Shown here: one piece after another, positions 28,361 to 39,154 of the stretch
Layout of the letters: every line of letters starts with the position of its first letter
Position numbering within the stretch: the first letter of the stretch is position 1
DNA from: an uncultured Prochlorococcus sp.
Lineage (GTDB): Bacteria; Cyanobacteriota; Cyanobacteriia; PCC-6307; Cyanobiaceae
Reading direction: 5' to 3'
Length of the DNA stretch: 50,566 nucleotides
Assembly: GCA_902618335.1 (NCBI GenBank)
Contig: CACNAI010000006.1
Span: 1-50,566, forward strand
Program-made: the position numbers and the translations under genes
The notes under the pieces: generated by a model
What the model was told of the DNA's origin: nothing
Database searches by the model: none
What the model saw: the letters and a program-made list of their open reading frames with translations, nothing else

Positions 28361-28978
28361 TTAATTTGAACTAAATTTTAAATATGGTAATTCGTTAAAT
28401 TTGTTTTTAATTAAATTTTCATTTTCCAGAAGAGTTGAAGTTGCATCCCATTCTCCGGATAAAAACATTTTTCTTGAGCTTTCCTTAATATCAAGCTGAA
28501 AATCTAAATCTTGAGATTTCGCTAGGGAATTTTTTAGATCAATTTCTAAGAATAAAAAATTTTTATCGTTGTATATTTGAATTTTTTGTATTGATTTTTT
28601 AGGAAGCGTAAAACAAGGAATTCCAATTGCAAGACAGTTACTATAAAAAATTTCAGCAAAACTCTCCCCTATAATTGCTTTTATGCCCCACCTCATAAGT
28701 GCTTGAGGGGCATGTTCTCTGCTTGAACCACATCCAAAATTGCTATTAACAATTAATATTGAGGCATTTTTGTTTTCCTCTAAATCAAAAGGATGCCTTC
28801 CTTTTAACGTTTTTCTATCGTCTTCAAAAACAGATTTGCCTAATGAATTAAAGTCAATACACTTTAGGAAACGGGCTGGAATTATTCGATCTGTATCTAT
28901 GTCATTACCAATTAATGAGATGCACTTACCATTTATTTGCGAAATTCTTCCAATTGGTGGGGAAAACTCTGATTTCAT
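28361..28978 (-). CDS. leuD: 3-isopropylmalate dehydratase, small subunit
   Basis: LeuD is the swivel domain of isopropylmalate isomerase in leucine synthesis. The 205 residues include [16 protein letters not shown] near 25, [19 protein letters not shown] near 80 and [16 protein letters not shown] near 104. The start overlaps the leuC stop by 4 nt, so the two subunits are co-translated. Confidence 0.96.
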   Translation of the reverse strand: MKSEFSPPIGRISQINGKCISLIGNDIDTDRIIPARFLKCIDFNSLGKSVFEDDRKTLKGRHPFDLEENKNASILIVNSNFGCGSSREHAPQALMRWGIKAIIGESFAEIFYSNCLAIGIPCFTLPKKSIQKIQIYNDKNFLFLEIDLKNSLAKSQDLDFQLDIKESSRKMFLSGEWDATSTLLENENLIKNKFNELPYLKFSSN

Positions 28979-30384
28979 TTAATTATAAATTCTCGAACAT
29001 CACTGACTTTGCCATTAATTGCAGCGGCAGCCACCATTGCTGGACTCATTAATAGTGTTCTCCCGCTAGGAGATCCTTGCCTACCTTTGAAATTTCTATT
29101 ACTTGAACTAGCACTAACTTGATTTCCTATTAGCTTATCTGAATTCATTGCTAAACACATTGAGCAGCCTGGCTCTCTCCATTGAAATCCAGAATCCTTA
29201 AAGATCTGATCAAGACCTTCTTGTTTTGCTTTATTGGCTACTTTTTCTGAGCCAGGGACCACAAATGCTTTTACATTTTTAGAAACTTTTTTGTTTTTTA
29301 ATACTTTAGCTGCAACTCTTAAGTCACTGATTCTCCCATTTGTGCAACTGCCTATGAAGCAAACATCTACAGGAGTATCTTTTATCGATTGTCCTGGCTT
29401 AAAACTCATATATTCATAAGCCTCCTCAGCAACTAATTTGTCATTCGCAGACAATTCATCTAAAAGAGGAATCTTTTGATTGATACCTATGCTTTGACCG
29501 GGAGTAATTCCCCAGGTTACTGTTGGTTCTATTTTTGAAGCATCTAATTTAATTACATCATCATAAACAGAATTTTCATCGCTTTTTAATGATTTCCACC
29601 ATAAAAGAGCATTATCCCAATACTCATTTTGTGGAGAATATAATTTATTTTTAATGTAACTAAAGGTCTTTTCATCAGGATTAATGTAGCCGCATCTCGC
29701 ACCACCTTCAATTGACATATTGCAAATAGTCATCCTCTCTTCCATTGATAATTCTTCAATAGCAGGCCCTGCAAATTCATATGCAAAACCTACTCCAGCC
29801 TTAACCCCAAGTACATTAATAATGTGAAGCACTAAATCCTTAGCATAAACGCCTTGAGATAATTTTTTGTCACACCAAATCTGCCTAACCTTTAATTTGT
29901 TCATGGCTATGGTTTGAGTAGCAAGAACATCTCTTACTTGACTAGTGCCAATACCAAAAGCAATTGATCCAAAAGCTCCATGAGTTGAAGTATGTGAATC
30001 TCCACAGGCGATTGTCATTCCTGGCTGAGTTAACCCTAATTCTGGGGCTACCACATGAACTATACCTTGATTTCCACTACCAATATTAAAAAATCTTATT
30101 TTATGTTCTAAGCAATTATTCTCAAGTGTTTCAATCATTTGTTCAGCAAGACTATCTTTGAAAGGCCTGCTTTGATTGTCTGTTGGCACAATATGATCAA
30201 CAGTGGCAACAGTTCTATCAGGGAATTTTACTTTCAAGTTTTTGTCTTTTAAAGCGCCAAATGCTTGAGGACTTGTAACTTCATGGATAAGGTGCAGACC
30301 AATAAATATTTGATCAGATCCGCCAGGAAGACTTGAAACTTTATGTAAATCCCAAACTTTATCAAATAAGGTGTCTTGACTCAA
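28975..30384 (-). CDS. leuC: 3-isopropylmalate dehydratase, large subunit
   Basis: The 469-residue catalytic subunit carries a [4Fe-4S] cluster and converts 2-isopropylmalate to 3-isopropylmalate with LeuD. Cluster ligands lie in [16 protein letters not shown] and [26 protein letters not shown] near 58 and [14 protein letters not shown] near 132 are other family blocks. It overlaps leuD by 4 nt and follows cinA by 13 nt in the same direction. Confidence 0.97.
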   Translation of the reverse strand: MSQDTLFDKVWDLHKVSSLPGGSDQIFIGLHLIHEVTSPQAFGALKDKNLKVKFPDRTVATVDHIVPTDNQSRPFKDSLAEQMIETLENNCLEHKIRFFNIGSGNQGIVHVVAPELGLTQPGMTIACGDSHTSTHGAFGSIAFGIGTSQVRDVLATQTIAMNKLKVRQIWCDKKLSQGVYAKDLVLHIINVLGVKAGVGFAYEFAGPAIEELSMEERMTICNMSIEGGARCGYINPDEKTFSYIKNKLYSPQNEYWDNALLWWKSLKSDENSVYDDVIKLDASKIEPTVTWGITPGQSIGINQKIPLLDELSANDKLVAEEAYEYMSFKPGQSIKDTPVDVCFIGSCTNGRISDLRVAAKVLKNKKVSKNVKAFVVPGSEKVANKAKQEGLDQIFKDSGFQWREPGCSMCLAMNSDKLIGNQVSASSSNRNFKGRQGSPSGRTLLMSPAMVAAAAINGKVSDVREFIIK

Positions 30385-30397
30385 TTTGTAAAAATAG

Positions 30398-31672
30398 TTA
30401 CTTACTATTTGATAATAGAATTAATCTGATGCTGTTCAAACAGAGATTTACACTTAGTGTTTGAATTTCAAATCTACTTCGGGATGAACCAAATAGTTTT
30501 TTTAAATTAGTTATATGATTATTCGGTCCTGAAATTGAAATATAGACCATTCCAACTGGTTTATCTTGACTGCCTCCGTTAGGACCAGCTATTCCGCTAA
30601 TGGATATTGCCCAATCTGCTCCTAATTTCTTTTTTACATTAATTGCCATCGCCTCACAAACTTCCTCAGAAACAGCTCCATATTTCGCAAGCTTTTCTTC
30701 AGAAATATTTAATAATGAATTCTTCAGCTCATTACTATAGGAAACAATACTTCCTTTAAAAACTTGAGATGAGCCAGATATTGATGTTAGTGATGAAGAT
30801 AGAAGGCCTCCGGTACAGGATTCAGCAAAAACAATAGTTTGGTTCCTTTTGGTTAATTCTTTTATTAAAACGCTAGGTAGCGTATCATTATCTTCTCCAA
30901 AAATAAATTTCGAAAACTTTTTTTTTAATTTTTCTTTAACAGGTTTAATAATATTCTTTGCTTCTCCTTCATTCTTTGCTCTAGCAGTGATTCTGAGTTT
31001 AACCTCCCCTAAGTTTGCATATGGAGCAACAGTCGGGTTTTTAAAATTTAATAGATCCTTTATTTCTTCTGCAACGCTAGATTCTCCAATCCCTGCAAAT
31101 TTAAGAGTATTTGAAAAAAAGGAATAATTATCTGAGAATTTGGTTTTAATGAAACCAAACGCCGTCTCCTCCCACATAGTTTTCATTTCACTGGGTACTC
31201 CAGGGAAAGTAAGAATAGTAAATCCTTTTATTGGTTCCCATATCATTCCTGGGGCGGTGCCCCTAGGGTTATTAATTATTAGAGCATTTTTTGGGAAGAA
31301 ACATTGTTTCCTCAAGCTAGATGAATCGTCCTGGAGCTTTGAGTTTGGAAGTTTTTGTTTAATTTCATCCCATAAGTGCGGTCTCTCAAAAAGAGATACA
31401 TTAAAAGATTTGGCTATTGCTTGAGTAGTTAAGTCATCTGGGGTGGGTCCTAAGCCACCCGTTGTAATTAGAAGATTACTTCTTTTCGATATTTCTTGAA
31501 TTACTTTTGTAATTCGATCACAATTATCACCTACAGTTGATTGCCTAAAGTGATTTAAGCCTAATTGAGACAACTGTTCAGAAATCCATTGAGCATTTGT
31601 ATTTATAATATTTCCTAAGAGTAGTTCTGTTCCAATAGAAAGAATTTCAACTCCCTTGGAATTAGTATTCAT
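30398..31672 (-). CDS. cinA: CinA-like competence/damage-inducible protein
   Basis: The 424-residue protein has an N-terminal MoCF/COG1058 domain ([20 protein letters not shown], then [16 protein letters not shown]) and a C-terminal CinA domain ([24 protein letters not shown]). CinA-family proteins have NMN deamidase and ADP-ribose pyrophosphatase activities in other bacteria; the role here is not known. It overlaps the end of glyA by 4 nt (ATGA), which suggests translational coupling. Confidence 0.94.
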   Translation of the reverse strand: MNTNSKGVEILSIGTELLLGNIINTNAQWISEQLSQLGLNHFRQSTVGDNCDRITKVIQEISKRSNLLITTGGLGPTPDDLTTQAIAKSFNVSLFERPHLWDEIKQKLPNSKLQDDSSSLRKQCFFPKNALIINNPRGTAPGMIWEPIKGFTILTFPGVPSEMKTMWEETAFGFIKTKFSDNYSFFSNTLKFAGIGESSVAEEIKDLLNFKNPTVAPYANLGEVKLRITARAKNEGEAKNIIKPVKEKLKKKFSKFIFGEDNDTLPSVLIKELTKRNQTIVFAESCTGGLLSSSLTSISGSSQVFKGSIVSYSNELKNSLLNISEEKLAKYGAVSEEVCEAMAINVKKKLGADWAISISGIAGPNGGSQDKPVGMVYISISGPNNHITNLKKLFGSSRSRFEIQTLSVNLCLNSIRLILLSNSK

Positions 31673-32940
31673 TTAATTGATGCTTCAAGTTTGCCTTCAT
31701 AAAGAGGAAAACGATTACATAAGGTTAATACTCTTTTTTTACATTGACTTTCAATCAGTGAATCGTTTGGGTTAAGTAATCTATCAGCAATAATTTCGCC
31801 AACTTCAGCAAAAGCATTCTCATCGAATCCTCTAGTAGTTAAAGCAGCAGTACCTAATCTTAGCCCGCTGGTCACAAAAGGTGATTCAGGGTCAAATGGA
31901 ACAGTATTTTTATTTGCAGTGATATTCACTTCACTTACAAGTAAATCAGCAATCTTACCAGTCATGTTGATACTTCTTAAATCTAATAAAACAATATGAT
32001 TATCAGTGCCTCCACTAACGATTTCAATACCTCTATTTATTAAAGTTGAAGCAAGTACTTTGGCATTTTTTATTACTTGTTTGGAATAATTAACGAAATC
32101 TGACTGTAAGGCTTCTCCAAATGCAACTGCTTTAGCGGCAATAATATGTTCTAAAGGACCACCCTGAGTTCCCGGGAAAACAGATTTATCAAATTTTTTT
32201 CCAAATTCTTCATCCTTACACAAGATAAGTCCGCCTCTAGGCCCTCTTAATGTTTTATGAGTAGTTGTAGTAACTACATCACAATAAGGTATTGGATTCG
32301 GGTGAAGTTTACTTGCTACTAGACCGGCGATGTGTGCAATATCAGCCATTAAGAATGCCCCAACTTCATCTGCAATATTTCTAAACGATTCAAAATCTAT
32401 TGTTCTTGGATAAGCAGAGTATCCGCAAATGATTAATTTTGGTTTTGTTTCAAGAGCTATTTCTCTTATCTCATCAAAATTTAATTCACTTGTTTCTTTA
32501 TTCACACCATAGTGAACTGCATTGAACCACTTGCCACTCATATTTACTGGAGATCCATGAGTTAGGTGTCCACCATGAGATAAATCCATCCCCATGATTG
32601 TGTCTCCAGGTTTAAGTAGGCTTAGGAAAACAGCAGCATTTGCCTGGGCCCCACTATGGGGTTGAACATTAGCCCAATTTGCATTAAATAATTTTTTTGC
32701 TCTCTGAATAGCTAATTCCTCGATTTCATCAACAAACTCACATCCCCCGTAATATCTTTTTTGAGGTAATCCCTCGGCGTATTTATTTGTAAGGACGGAT
32801 CCTTGAGCCTGCATTACGGCAATTGATGCAAAATTTTCACTTGCGATTAACTCAAGATGAGTTTCCTGTCTATTTTTTTCAGAGTTGATAAATCTAGATA
32901 TTACTGGATCACTTTCTTTAAGATTTTGAAGGATATTCAT
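31669..32940 (-). CDS. glyA: Serine hydroxymethyltransferase
   Basis: It interconverts serine and glycine with tetrahydrofolate and supplies one-carbon units, including those used by ThyX. The 423-residue PLP enzyme shows [16 protein letters not shown] near 28, [18 protein letters not shown] near 54, [15 protein letters not shown] near 227 with the PLP-binding Lys, and [11 protein letters not shown] near 258. It is the first gene of the glyA-cinA-leuC-leuD run. Confidence 0.98.
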   Translation of the reverse strand: MNILQNLKESDPVISRFINSEKNRQETHLELIASENFASIAVMQAQGSVLTNKYAEGLPQKRYYGGCEFVDEIEELAIQRAKKLFNANWANVQPHSGAQANAAVFLSLLKPGDTIMGMDLSHGGHLTHGSPVNMSGKWFNAVHYGVNKETSELNFDEIREIALETKPKLIICGYSAYPRTIDFESFRNIADEVGAFLMADIAHIAGLVASKLHPNPIPYCDVVTTTTHKTLRGPRGGLILCKDEEFGKKFDKSVFPGTQGGPLEHIIAAKAVAFGEALQSDFVNYSKQVIKNAKVLASTLINRGIEIVSGGTDNHIVLLDLRSINMTGKIADLLVSEVNITANKNTVPFDPESPFVTSGLRLGTAALTTRGFDENAFAEVGEIIADRLLNPNDSLIESQCKKRVLTLCNRFPLYEGKLEASIK

Positions 32941-33017
32941 TGAATTTGAGAAGCAATACCCATAATATAGACGATATTTTTTAGAAAAATATAAAAAGAA
33001 TATTTCAGAATTTTTAA

Positions 33018-33091
33018 CGCGCCTGGAGAGATTCGAACTCCCGACACCCTGATCCGTAGTCAGGTGCTCTAATCCACTGAGCTACAGGCGC
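33018..33091 (-). tRNA. tRNA-Arg(ACG)
   Basis: On the minus strand the acceptor gcgcctg pairs with caggcgc. The anticodon loop in ctgactacggatcag carries ACG, and the T-arm with gttcgaa is normal. Length is 74 nt with a G discriminator. CCA is not encoded. Confidence 0.97.
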
Positions 33092-33177
33092 ATAATTATG
33101 TAATATCTCTGTTTCAGGGTCTCTTAGTCAACTAGATTTCGGGTAAAATATCTATTATTAACAATCTAATTATTAAT

Positions 33178-33429
33178 ATGCCTATAAAGTGGTACGGAAA
33201 TGGTGATTTGGAAGATCCTATCTATAAACATTTTTCTCGAATAGTAAATTTCGTTATTCACTGTATGATTTTTACTGCGATTGTAAGTGGAACATGGCTT
33301 TTAAAAGAAATCAAATATGAAATAGCTTTTTTTAATAATTTTGCAATTATCTGGTCAGTTCTTTTGGCCTCCCATTTACTTTTCGTAATTTTAAAAAAAC
33401 CTAAAGATACTTCAAAACAATCATCTTAA
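33178..33429 (+). CDS. Small membrane protein of unknown function
   Basis: An 83-residue protein with two hydrophobic segments (FVIHCMIFTAIVSGTWLL and FAIIWSVLLASHLLFVIL), an N-terminal MPIKWYGNGDLEDPIYKHF and a basic tail. Cyanobacterial homologues probably exist, but I do not recognise a family. It lies 15 nt before the DUF3181 gene on the same strand, so the pair is probably an operon. Confidence 0.72.
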   Translation: MPIKWYGNGDLEDPIYKHFSRIVNFVIHCMIFTAIVSGTWLLKEIKYEIAFFNNFAIIWSVLLASHLLFVILKKPKDTSKQSS

Positions 33430-33444
33430 ATCAATTTTATATTT

Positions 33445-33735
33445 ATGGACTCTCAGATACGAATTAGTGATCTAGAAAATATTATTTCAGAAAAGGTTTT
33501 TATAAAAATAGAGAAGTGGAATTTATATCTTGGAGATGCTGGCCTAGCTAGAGATCTTGCTATTGAATGTATAAGCAATAAAGATCAAGGACCATTGGAG
33601 GCTGCAAAAATAAGTTTGAAAGCAATAAATGTAAAAGTAGGGGATGGTGTTAAATGTATTCCACTTATTAATTTAATAACTACTTCGCAAATTCTAGAAT
33701 TAGAGGAGATTTTGGAAAGTTTTTTTGAAAACTAA
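33445..33735 (+). CDS. DUF3181-type small protein
   Basis: A 96-residue protein starting MDSQIRISDLENIISEKVFI, with IEKWNLYLGDAGLARDLAIE and a Glu-rich C-terminal helix. This matches the cyanobacterial DUF3181 family as I recall it. It is soluble and has no recognised active site. It lies convergent to murJ with a gap of 8 nt. Confidence 0.8.
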   Translation: MDSQIRISDLENIISEKVFIKIEKWNLYLGDAGLARDLAIECISNKDQGPLEAAKISLKAINVKVGDGVKCIPLINLITTSQILELEEILESFFEN

Positions 33736-33743
33736 ATCTTTTG

Positions 33744-35312
33744 TTAAACTTTAAATTTATTTACTTTAAAGAATTTTGTAAGTAAAAAATAAATTACAAA
33801 AAAAGTTAGAGATCCAAATATTAATGATAAAAATTCTCCTAGATTTGAATTTAATTTATTCGTAGTTTTGAGAATAGTAAAACAAAGTGTGCTACCTATA
33901 AATGCTGCTAATGACATAAGGCTGATTTTCCTCAATAAATCAAAGTTAGGCAAAGGGATATCTTCATTTCGCAGATTAAATGAAAGCAAAATACAAACTA
34001 TAAAGTTGACTATTACTGAAGATAAAATTATTCCTACAACTCCGAAATTATATGGAGAAATATTCCCAAAATTCTTAATTGGGGCACCAATTAAAAACCA
34101 ATCAAAAAACACGTTAAATATAATCCCTGCAAATGAAGTCTTGAAAGGTAAGTTTGTTTTCTCTATAGAATAGTAAGTTCTTACTAATAAATCTCTATAA
34201 AGATAGAAAGGTATGCCAACTGCATAAGCAATTAATATATTCTTTACTTTTAAAGCCGCTGAATAATCAAAAGACCCTCTTTGAAAAACTAATTGTACGA
34301 TTTGATTATTGAATGTTATGAAAAATCCAGTTAAAAAAATAGCTGTCAAGAAACAGTACTCTATCCCAGTTATCAATTTTTTTTGGAGACCTCTATTGTC
34401 TTTATCACTTCTCAATTTAGAGAATTTTGGAAGTAATGGCAAAATCAAAGAGTTAGATAATATGCCTAAGGGAGCTTGTATAAGAAAGTTTCCGTAAGCT
34501 AGTCCAGATGCTGCTCCTTGAAAACTTGAAGCAAAAAACATATCGATAAAAACATTAATTTGACTTAGACCTGATGAGAAAGATGCTGGAATAATTAGTT
34601 TGAAAATCCTACTTTCTTCATTTTTAAATAAATTGAAGGTTGACTCTAATCTCAAAAGACCAATTTTATTTATTTCAAAAATTTGAACAACAAACTGAAT
34701 TAAAGTTCCTGTCAAAGTTGCAAAAGCTAGTAATCCCGTGACGTTAAAGAAATGAGAAGATGTATTTTCTTGGTTGAAAATCCAACTAAATAAAATAAAA
34801 AAAATTGTAGTTAAGCTTGTTATTGCTGGACTTACACTTGATAAAAAAAATTTTCTTTGGGAATTTAAGGCGCCAAAGCTTAAACCTATGAAGCCGGATA
34901 AAGGGATGCAAGGTGTAAGTATTTGTAATTGGTAAGTAGCAATAGATTTAGCTTCCGAACTTAAATTTGGGGCTAATAATTCAATTAATAAACTGGAATT
35001 CGAGTAAATTAATATGGCTAAAATGAATAATAATATTGAAAGTTTTATGCTTACTTGAGTTAAAACAATTGCTCCATTTTTTTTGCTGAGCGGAGTTAAA
35101 ACTGCAACGACTGCGTTATGTAATGGACCATTAATTCCTCCAATTATTATTAGCAAAAAACCAGGAATTATATAGGCATAATTAAACGCGTCGTATGTTA
35201 CCCCAACTCCAAAAGCAGCAGCTATGAATATTTGTCTTATACATCCAGCTAATTTACTTAGACTAGTACCAAATGAAATTGAAAAAACATTATTTTTTAA
35301 AAATGAATGCAT
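33744..35312 (-). CDS. murJ: Lipid II flippase MurJ (MviN family)
   Basis: MurJ moves lipid II across the membrane for peptidoglycan synthesis. The 522-residue protein has about fourteen hydrophobic segments. Family blocks include FGTSLSKLAGCIRQIFIAAA near the N-terminus, GPLHNAVVAVLTPL near 63 and the central VFIDMFFASSFQGAASGLAY. Length is normal. It is the only gene on its transcript here. Confidence 0.94.
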   Translation of the reverse strand: MHSFLKNNVFSISFGTSLSKLAGCIRQIFIAAAFGVGVTYDAFNYAYIIPGFLLIIIGGINGPLHNAVVAVLTPLSKKNGAIVLTQVSIKLSILLFILAILIYSNSSLLIELLAPNLSSEAKSIATYQLQILTPCIPLSGFIGLSFGALNSQRKFFLSSVSPAITSLTTIFFILFSWIFNQENTSSHFFNVTGLLAFATLTGTLIQFVVQIFEINKIGLLRLESTFNLFKNEESRIFKLIIPASFSSGLSQINVFIDMFFASSFQGAASGLAYGNFLIQAPLGILSNSLILPLLPKFSKLRSDKDNRGLQKKLITGIEYCFLTAIFLTGFFITFNNQIVQLVFQRGSFDYSAALKVKNILIAYAVGIPFYLYRDLLVRTYYSIEKTNLPFKTSFAGIIFNVFFDWFLIGAPIKNFGNISPYNFGVVGIILSSVIVNFIVCILLSFNLRNEDIPLPNFDLLRKISLMSLAAFIGSTLCFTILKTTNKLNSNLGEFLSLIFGSLTFFVIYFLLTKFFKVNKFKV

Positions 35313-35381
35313 TTGAATTTGTCTAAATTTTCAAGAAGTTTAAGTTTCAATTATATTTGATTTTTAACTAAAGACATATTT

Positions 35382-36134
35382 ATGAATGATCGGATAATTG
35401 AATTTGACCCATTGATTGAAGGGGTTTTAATCAAGAGGTACAAAAGGTTTCTCGCAGATATTAAATTAGAGAATGGAGAGGTAGTAACTGCTCATTGTGC
35501 TAACACAGGCCCAATGAAGGGACTTTTGAGAGAGGGTGCAAAAGTAAGAATAAGTGTTTCCCCTTCGCCAAAAAGAAAATTACCTTTTACTTGGGAACAG
35601 ATATGTGTTTTTGATACAAAAAACGAGGAGGTTTGGGTAGGTGTTAATACACAATTTGCAAATAAGTTAATCAAAAAGGTTATTGAGAAAAATCTGCTAA
35701 ATGAAATAATTGGTGAAATAGAGACAATTAAGTCTGAAGTTCCCTATGGAAAAGATAAAAAAAGCAGAATTGACTTTTTTTTAACTCCAAAATCTTCAAA
35801 TCCTGATAATCGTAACATTTACATAGAGGTTAAAAATACGACTTGGATTAAAGAAAATGTAGCTCTATTCCCAGATACAGTAACGAAAAGAGGCCAAAAA
35901 CACCTCGTGGAATTAAAGGAATTAATTCCTGAAAGTAAAAGTGTTTTAGTCCTTTGTATTGCGAGAAAAGACGCTTGTTTTTTTGCTCCTGGAGATGACG
36001 CAGATCCCTTGTACGGCAATCTTTTTAGAGAATCCCTAAGTGCAGGAATGATAACTATTCCATGTTCCTTTGAATTTCATAAAGACCACATATCATGGAA
36101 AGGAATCAAACCTTTGAAATACATAAAATCTTGA
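35382..36134 (+). CDS. sfsA: SfsA homologue
   Basis: The 250-residue protein matches Sfs[51 protein letters not shown] and [17 protein letters not shown]. The C-terminal half resembles a restriction-endonuclease-like (PD-D/ExK) fold with EVK as the acidic-Lys motif, and nucleic acid binding has been proposed for the family; the sugar-fermentation name is historical. It lies between divergent murJ and amt1. Confidence 0.93.
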   Translation: MNDRIIEFDPLIEGVLIKRYKRFLADIKLENGEVVTAHCANTGPMKGLLREGAKVRISVSPSPKRKLPFTWEQICVFDTKNEEVWVGVNTQFANKLIKKVIEKNLLNEIIGEIETIKSEVPYGKDKKSRIDFFLTPKSSNPDNRNIYIEVKNTTWIKENVALFPDTVTKRGQKHLVELKELIPESKSVLVLCIARKDACFFAPGDDADPLYGNLFRESLSAGMITIPCSFEFHKDHISWKGIKPLKYIKS

Positions 36135-36205
36135 TATTTTCAAATTCTTAAAAAAAAAAATTTTTAATTTAACAGATATATTTTTGAGATGCAACTATAA
36201 AATTG

Positions 36206-36219
36206 GTAACAACGACTAC
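36206..36219 (+). promoter_or_regulatory. Perfect NtcA-binding site upstream of amt1
   Basis: GTA (36206-36208), eight bases, TAC (36217-36219) gives the exact NtcA consensus GTA-N8-TAC, 83 nt before the amt1 ATG. No clear TAN3T box sits 22 nt downstream, so the -10 element is uncertain. Ammonium transporter genes are standard NtcA targets. Confidence 0.7.
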
Positions 36220-36261
36220 TAGACACTAATAAGTTTTTTGAGCAAAATTGAATATGAAAGG

Positions 36262-36283
36262 AAACAGCACAAACTGTTTTTTT
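36262..36283 (+). terminator. Terminator-like hairpin in the amt1 leader
   Basis: aaacag (36262-36267) and ctgttt (36274-36279) form a perfect 6-bp stem with loop cacaaa, followed directly by four more T (seven T in a row at 36277-36283). It sits between the NtcA site and the ATG at 36303. It could be an attenuator, a short-RNA terminator, or a chance stem. Confidence 0.4.
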
Positions 36284-36302
36284 GCAGATCTAATTTTTTT
36301 TT

Positions 36303-37763
36303 ATGACCACTGCTTTGCAAACGCCTCAAAGGCGCTCTAGGTCCAAATTACAAGATGCAAGTCTTGTTAATGGACCTATGCTCCTTTTGAGGAGTATTCG
36401 AGGATTTAGTTCAAACCGCTCTATGTTGTGGCTTGCGACTGTTCCTTTAGCTTTGTTTGGTTTAGGTATTTTTAATCTTTCAGCTCACGCAGCTGATTTA
36501 CCTGAGTTGAATGCAGCTTTTCTTGCTAACAATTTATGGCTTTTGATCGCTACTATTTTAGTGATCTTTATGAACGCTGGTTTCGCTATGGTTGAGGCAG
36601 GTATGTGTCGTTCTAAGAACGCAGTAAACATCCTTGCTAAAAACCTATTCGTATTTGCTTTAGCTGTAACCTCTTATTGGTTTATCGGCTATTCATTAAT
36701 GTACGGAGGAAGTGTTGCTGACGGATGGCTTTATTTTGGCGGCTTATTTTTTGATCCAACAGTTACTGCAGATATGGTAACTGATGCTGGATTAGTCCCA
36801 ACAGTTGATTTCTTGTTCCAGTCTGCATTTGCAGGAACTGCGGCAACTATCGTATCCGGTCTTGTTGCTGAAAGAGTTAAATTTGGAGAATTTGTTGTTT
36901 TTGCTGTTGTATTAACTGCATTTATATATCCAATTGCTGGTAGCTGGAAATGGAATGGTGGTTGGCTTGATTCTTTAGGTTTTGTAGACTTTGCTGGTTC
37001 TTCAATTGTTCACTCAGTTGGAGCATGGGCGGGTCTTGTAGGAGCTATGCTTCTTGGACCAAGAATTGGCAAATACTCTGATGGGAAACCACAGGCTATG
37101 CCAGGACACAATATGGCTATAGCTACTCTAGGTGCATTAGTTCTATGGATAGGTTGGTATGGTTTTAACCCCGGTTCTCAACTTGCTATGGATCAATGGG
37201 TTCCATATGTTGCTGTAACAACTACTTTGGCAGCAGCAGCTGGAGCTATTGGTGCAACTATTGTTTCAACATTAACTTCTGGTAAGCCTGATCTTACAAT
37301 GATAATTAACGGAATCCTTGCTGGTTTAGTTAGTATCACTGCTGGTTGTGGTGATATGACTCTTGCTGGAGCCTGGTTCGCAGGACTAGTAGGAGGAATA
37401 ATCGTTGTATTTTCTGTTGCAGCACTTGATGCCGCTGAGATCGATGATCCTGTAGGTGCATTCTCCGTTCACGGAGTTTGTGGTGTATGGGGTACTGTAG
37501 TTATCGGTCTTTGGGGTACAGCTGTACAAGGTGATGGAGCAGGTATGGGATTGTTCAATGGTGGAGGTATTACCCTTCTTCTTGTTCAAGCTCTTGGTGC
37601 CGCAGCTTATGCTATTTGGACACTAGTTACTTGCTGGATTGCTTGGTCTGTAATTGGAGGACTATTCGGTGGAATCCGGGTTTCTGAAGAGGAAGAGACT
37701 CAAGGATTAGATATAGGAGAGCATGGTATGGAAGCATATCCAGACTTTGCATCTGCTAAATAA
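36303..37763 (+). CDS. amt1: Ammonium transporter Amt1
   Basis: The 486-residue protein has eleven or so membrane segments. NAGFAMVEAGMCRSKNAVNI near residue 94 is the Amt signature. The twin-His pore is visible as SIVHSVGAW and SVHGVCGVWG, and AGSWKWNGGWL is conserved between segments. An N-terminal leader (to about residue 65) looks like a signal peptide or an extra segment, common in cyanobacterial Amt proteins. The NtcA site and its own strong terminator suggest a separate, nitrogen-controlled transcript. Confidence 0.97.
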   Translation: MTTALQTPQRRSRSKLQDASLVNGPMLLLRSIRGFSSNRSMLWLATVPLALFGLGIFNLSAHAADLPELNAAFLANNLWLLIATILVIFMNAGFAMVEAGMCRSKNAVNILAKNLFVFALAVTSYWFIGYSLMYGGSVADGWLYFGGLFFDPTVTADMVTDAGLVPTVDFLFQSAFAGTAATIVSGLVAERVKFGEFVVFAVVLTAFIYPIAGSWKWNGGWLDSLGFVDFAGSSIVHSVGAWAGLVGAMLLGPRIGKYSDGKPQAMPGHNMAIATLGALVLWIGWYGFNPGSQLAMDQWVPYVAVTTTLAAAAGAIGATIVSTLTSGKPDLTMIINGILAGLVSITAGCGDMTLAGAWFAGLVGGIIVVFSVAALDAAEIDDPVGAFSVHGVCGVWGTVVIGLWGTAVQGDGAGMGLFNGGGITLLLVQALGAAAYAIWTLVTCWIAWSVIGGLFGGIRVSEEEETQGLDIGEHGMEAYPDFASAK

Positions 37764-37783
37764 TCTAATTTAAAATTTATTTA

Positions 37784-37819
37784 AGAAACCTGACTTATGT
37801 CAGGTTTCTTTTTTTTTTA
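37784..37819 (+). terminator. Strong intrinsic terminator of amt1
   Basis: agaaacctgac and gtcaggtttct form a perfect 11-bp stem with loop ttat, followed by about ten T. It lies 21 nt after the amt1 stop and 34 nt before ispH. Confidence 0.95.
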
Positions 37820-37852
37820 GGAAAATTATTTGAAATGTTGTAATATCTAAAA

Positions 37853-39049
37853 ATGGATACTCAAGCTTTTAGAAGATCTCTGCATCATTCTGACAGGTAC
37901 AACAGAAGGGGTTTCGATTCCCCAACAAAAAGAGCCCAAGCTTTAGAACAAGCTTACCAAAGTGATTTGATAAGTTCTATTAGGGATAATGGTTTTACTT
38001 ACAATAAAGGCCGACTAAATATTAAGTTAGCCCAAGCCTTCGGTTTTTGTTGGGGAGTGGAAAGAGCTGTAGCAATGGCTTATGAAACTAGAAGACATTA
38101 CCCAAATGAGAATATTTGGATAACAAATGAAATAATTCATAATCCCTCGGTTAATGATCATTTAAGAAAAATGAATGTAAAATTCATTTCAGCTAAAAAC
38201 GGAATAAAAGATTTTTCTTTAGTTTCTAATGGGGATGTTGTTATACTTCCTGCTTTCGGAGCTACTGTTCAAGAAATGAAACTCTTGCATGAGAAAGGTT
38301 GTCATATCATTGATACAACTTGTCCTTGGGTTTCTAAGGTTTGGCATACAGTTGAAAAACATAAAAAACATGTTTTCACATCTATAATCCACGGAAAGTT
38401 TAAGCATGAAGAAACTCTTGCTACTAGTTCATTCGCGGGTAAATATTTAGTTGTACTTGATCTAGAAGAAGCAAATTATGTATCAGATTATATTTTGGGT
38501 AATGGAAACAGAAATGAGTTTATGAACAAATTTTCTAAAGCTTGTTCTGATGGATTTGATCCTGATAAAGATTTAGATAGAGTTGGAGTTGCTAATCAGA
38601 CAACCATGCTTAAAAGCGAGACTGAAGAAATTGGGAAAATTTTTGAAAGAACGATGTTAAAAAAATTCGGACCAGAAAATTTAAATAGTCACTTTTTAGC
38701 TTTTAACACAATTTGTGATGCAACTGAAGAAAGACAGGATGCAATGTTCTCTTTGGTTGATGAAGATCTTGATATTCTTGTTGTTATTGGAGGATTCAAC
38801 TCTTCTAATACTACTCATTTACAAGAAATAGCAATCACTAAGAATATTTCTTCTTTTCACATAGACAGTCCTGAAAGGATTTTAGTTGAAGAAAACTCAA
38901 TAATGCATAAACCATTAGGATCAGGCTTAGAACTAAAAAATAATTTTTTGCCTAGTGGAAATATTAATGTTGGAATTACTTCTGGCGCATCTACTCCTGA
39001 TAAGGTTGTAGCTGATGTTATAGAAAAGTTAATTAAAATAGCCTCCTAA
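37853..39049 (+). CDS. ispH: 4-hydroxy-3-methylbut-2-enyl diphosphate reductase
   Basis: It performs the last MEP-pathway step, making IPP and DMAPP for chlorophyll and carotenoid side chains. The 398 residues follow the cyanobacterial/plant IspH pattern with an N-terminal extension. Family blocks include [43 protein letters not shown] and [17 protein letters not shown]. Three Cys in FCWG, TTCPW and TICDATEE provide the [4Fe-4S] ligands. It is a single-gene unit. Confidence 0.97.
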   Translation: MDTQAFRRSLHHSDRYNRRGFDSPTKRAQALEQAYQSDLISSIRDNGFTYNKGRLNIKLAQAFGFCWGVERAVAMAYETRRHYPNENIWITNEIIHNPSVNDHLRKMNVKFISAKNGIKDFSLVSNGDVVILPAFGATVQEMKLLHEKGCHIIDTTCPWVSKVWHTVEKHKKHVFTSIIHGKFKHEETLATSSFAGKYLVVLDLEEANYVSDYILGNGNRNEFMNKFSKACSDGFDPDKDLDRVGVANQTTMLKSETEEIGKIFERTMLKKFGPENLNSHFLAFNTICDATEERQDAMFSLVDEDLDILVVIGGFNSSNTTHLQEIAITKNISSFHIDSPERILVEENSIMHKPLGSGLELKNNFLPSGNINVGITSGASTPDKVVADVIEKLIKIAS

Positions 39050-39154
39050 CTTATCAAAATTATTTCAAACTTTGCTTAGTTTTCTTAATTTATTTCTTAG
39101 ATATTTCCTAAAGATCAACTTTATTAACTAGAATAATTTAAATATTTATGCAGT

